Shown in pieces: positions 5,968 through 6,528 of a DNA stretch of 6,528 bases. The notes under the pieces are model-generated. The model worked only from the letters and a program-made list of their open reading frames with translations. It was not told where the DNA came from and did no database searches. The DNA is from Flavobacteriales bacterium (lineage in GTDB: Bacteria > Bacteroidota > Bacteroidia > NS11-12g > UBA955). Location of the stretch: positions 1 to 6,528 of the forward strand of contig CANIZU010000108.1 of assembly GCA_947472115.1 (NCBI GenBank). The letters are read 5' to 3'. How positions within the stretch are numbered: the stretch's first letter is position 1; each line of letters starts with the position of its first letter. A program made the position numbers and the translations under genes.

Positions 5968-6528
5968 TTCTTTGTTATTATTAGGCCAAAGGTACTCTCA
6001 AAATGCTTGCCCATTTTTTCTTTTACGGCAAACATGTCAATTTTTCCGCCCAATTCCTTTTCCATACTCGTAACGCCTTTATCTACAATGCCGCAAGGCA
6101 CTATGTGATTGAACATGCCGAGGTCGGTATTGACGTTTAACGCGAGGCCATGCATACTGACAAAACGACTGCATTTGATACCAATCGCGGCAATTTTTCG
6201 CTCGGTGGGTTTATCGATATCGATCCAAACGCCAATTCTATCCTTAATGATGCCCGCCTCTATTCCATAATCCGCTAGGGTTTTGATAATTGTGGTTTCG
6301 ATGCCCTCTACAAATCGCTTTACGCCCATATTGAGTGCCTCTAGATCAAAGATAGGGTAGACAACCAGCTGGCCTGGCCCGTGATAGGTAATATCGCCTC
6401 CGCGCTCTATATCGTATACTTTGGCCTCCATCGCCGAGAGCGCCTCATCGGTCGCCAACAAATTCTCTCGGTCTGCACTTTTTCCAAACGTATACACGTG
6501 CGGGTGCTCAATCATGATTAGATGTAGG
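5964..6528 (-). CDS. lipB: Octanoyl-[ACP]:protein N-octanoyltransferase, 5' end cut by the window edge
   Basis: LipB moves octanoate from acyl carrier protein to a lysine on lipoate-dependent proteins such as E2 subunits and GcvH; LipA then inserts sulfur to make lipoyl groups. Visible blocks, numbered from the Met codon at 6513-6515, are EHPHVYTFGKS (3-13), RGGDITYHGPGQ (38-49), RKIAAIGIK with the expected catalytic Lys107, MHGLALNVN (121-129) and PCGIVDKGVTS with the expected catalytic Cys141. The Met codon at 6515 is not the true start: the frame stays open to the window edge and encodes Leu-His-Leu-Ile before it, matching the block that normally precedes EHPHVYT, while family members have roughly 50 residues upstream of that block. 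The gene is thus truncated by the window, not broken. Its stop overlaps the lemA start by ATGA. The active-site residues present are intact. Confidence 0.96.
   Translation of the reverse strand, partial: LHLIMIEHPHVYTFGKSADRENLLATDEALSAMEAKVYDIERGGDITYHGPGQLVVYPIFDLEALNMGVKRFVEGIETTIIKTLADYGIEAGIIKDRIGVWIDIDKPTERKIAAIGIKCSRFVSMHGLALNVNTDLGMFNHIVPCGIVDKGVTSMEKELGGKIDMFAVKEKMGKHFESTFGLIITKK
5987..5994 (-). promoter_or_regulatory. Possible internal -7 box before lemA
   Basis: TACCTTTG on the minus strand exactly matches TAnnTTTG and is identical in all eight bases to the box before uvrA. It lies inside the last codons of lipB (Ser-Thr-Phe-Gly), 19 bases before the lemA ATG. I see no -33 TTTG at 19-21 bases upstream, and the Thr-Phe codons could produce it by chance, so this is a weak call for a secondary promoter driving lemA and the two TPM genes. 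Confidence 0.3.

Noticed and set aside
5964..6515. lipB as a complete 183-residue gene starting at the Met codon at 6515.
   Set aside because: The frame continues upstream to the window edge with residues that match the LipB family, and the family has about 50 more N-terminal residues. The gene is cut by the window, not short.

Overview
The window carries six protein-coding genes, all on the minus strand and tightly packed; the two at the edges are cut by the window ends. In transcription order (right to left) they are lipB (5' end missing), lemA, a soluble TPM-domain protein, a membrane TPM/YgcG-type protein with a glycine-rich tail, uvrA and purB (3' end missing). I see no RNA genes, mobile elements, CRISPR arrays or plus-strand genes. 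No gene-free stretch exceeds 80 bases.

The organism is most likely a member of the Bacteroidota. Matches to the Bacteroidota -7 promoter box TAnnTTTG lie just upstream of uvrA and purB. No start codon has a convincing Shine-Dalgarno sequence. The lemA-TPM-TPM order and the degenerate first zinc site in UvrA also fit that phylum as I remember it. The base composition looks moderate rather than strongly AT-rich. I cannot name a genus.

Layout: lipB (octanoyl transfer for lipoate synthesis) overlaps lemA by an ATGA junction. lemA is 2 bases from the first TPM gene, which overlaps the second TPM gene. These four genes look like one transcription unit. A 76-base gap containing a -7 box then leads to uvrA (nucleotide excision repair), and a 33-base gap with another -7 box leads to purB (purine synthesis).

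lipB, uvrA and purB are housekeeping genes with no evident link to one another. The lemA-TPM-TPM block is the only part whose function is not well established. It looks like an envelope module with one part on the cytoplasmic side and two membrane-anchored parts. I did not find a clearly new system. The points most worth checking are the membrane topology of the glycine-rich TPM protein, the loss of both cysteines of the first half of UvrA's N-terminal zinc site, and the very short or absent 5' leaders implied for uvrA and purB.
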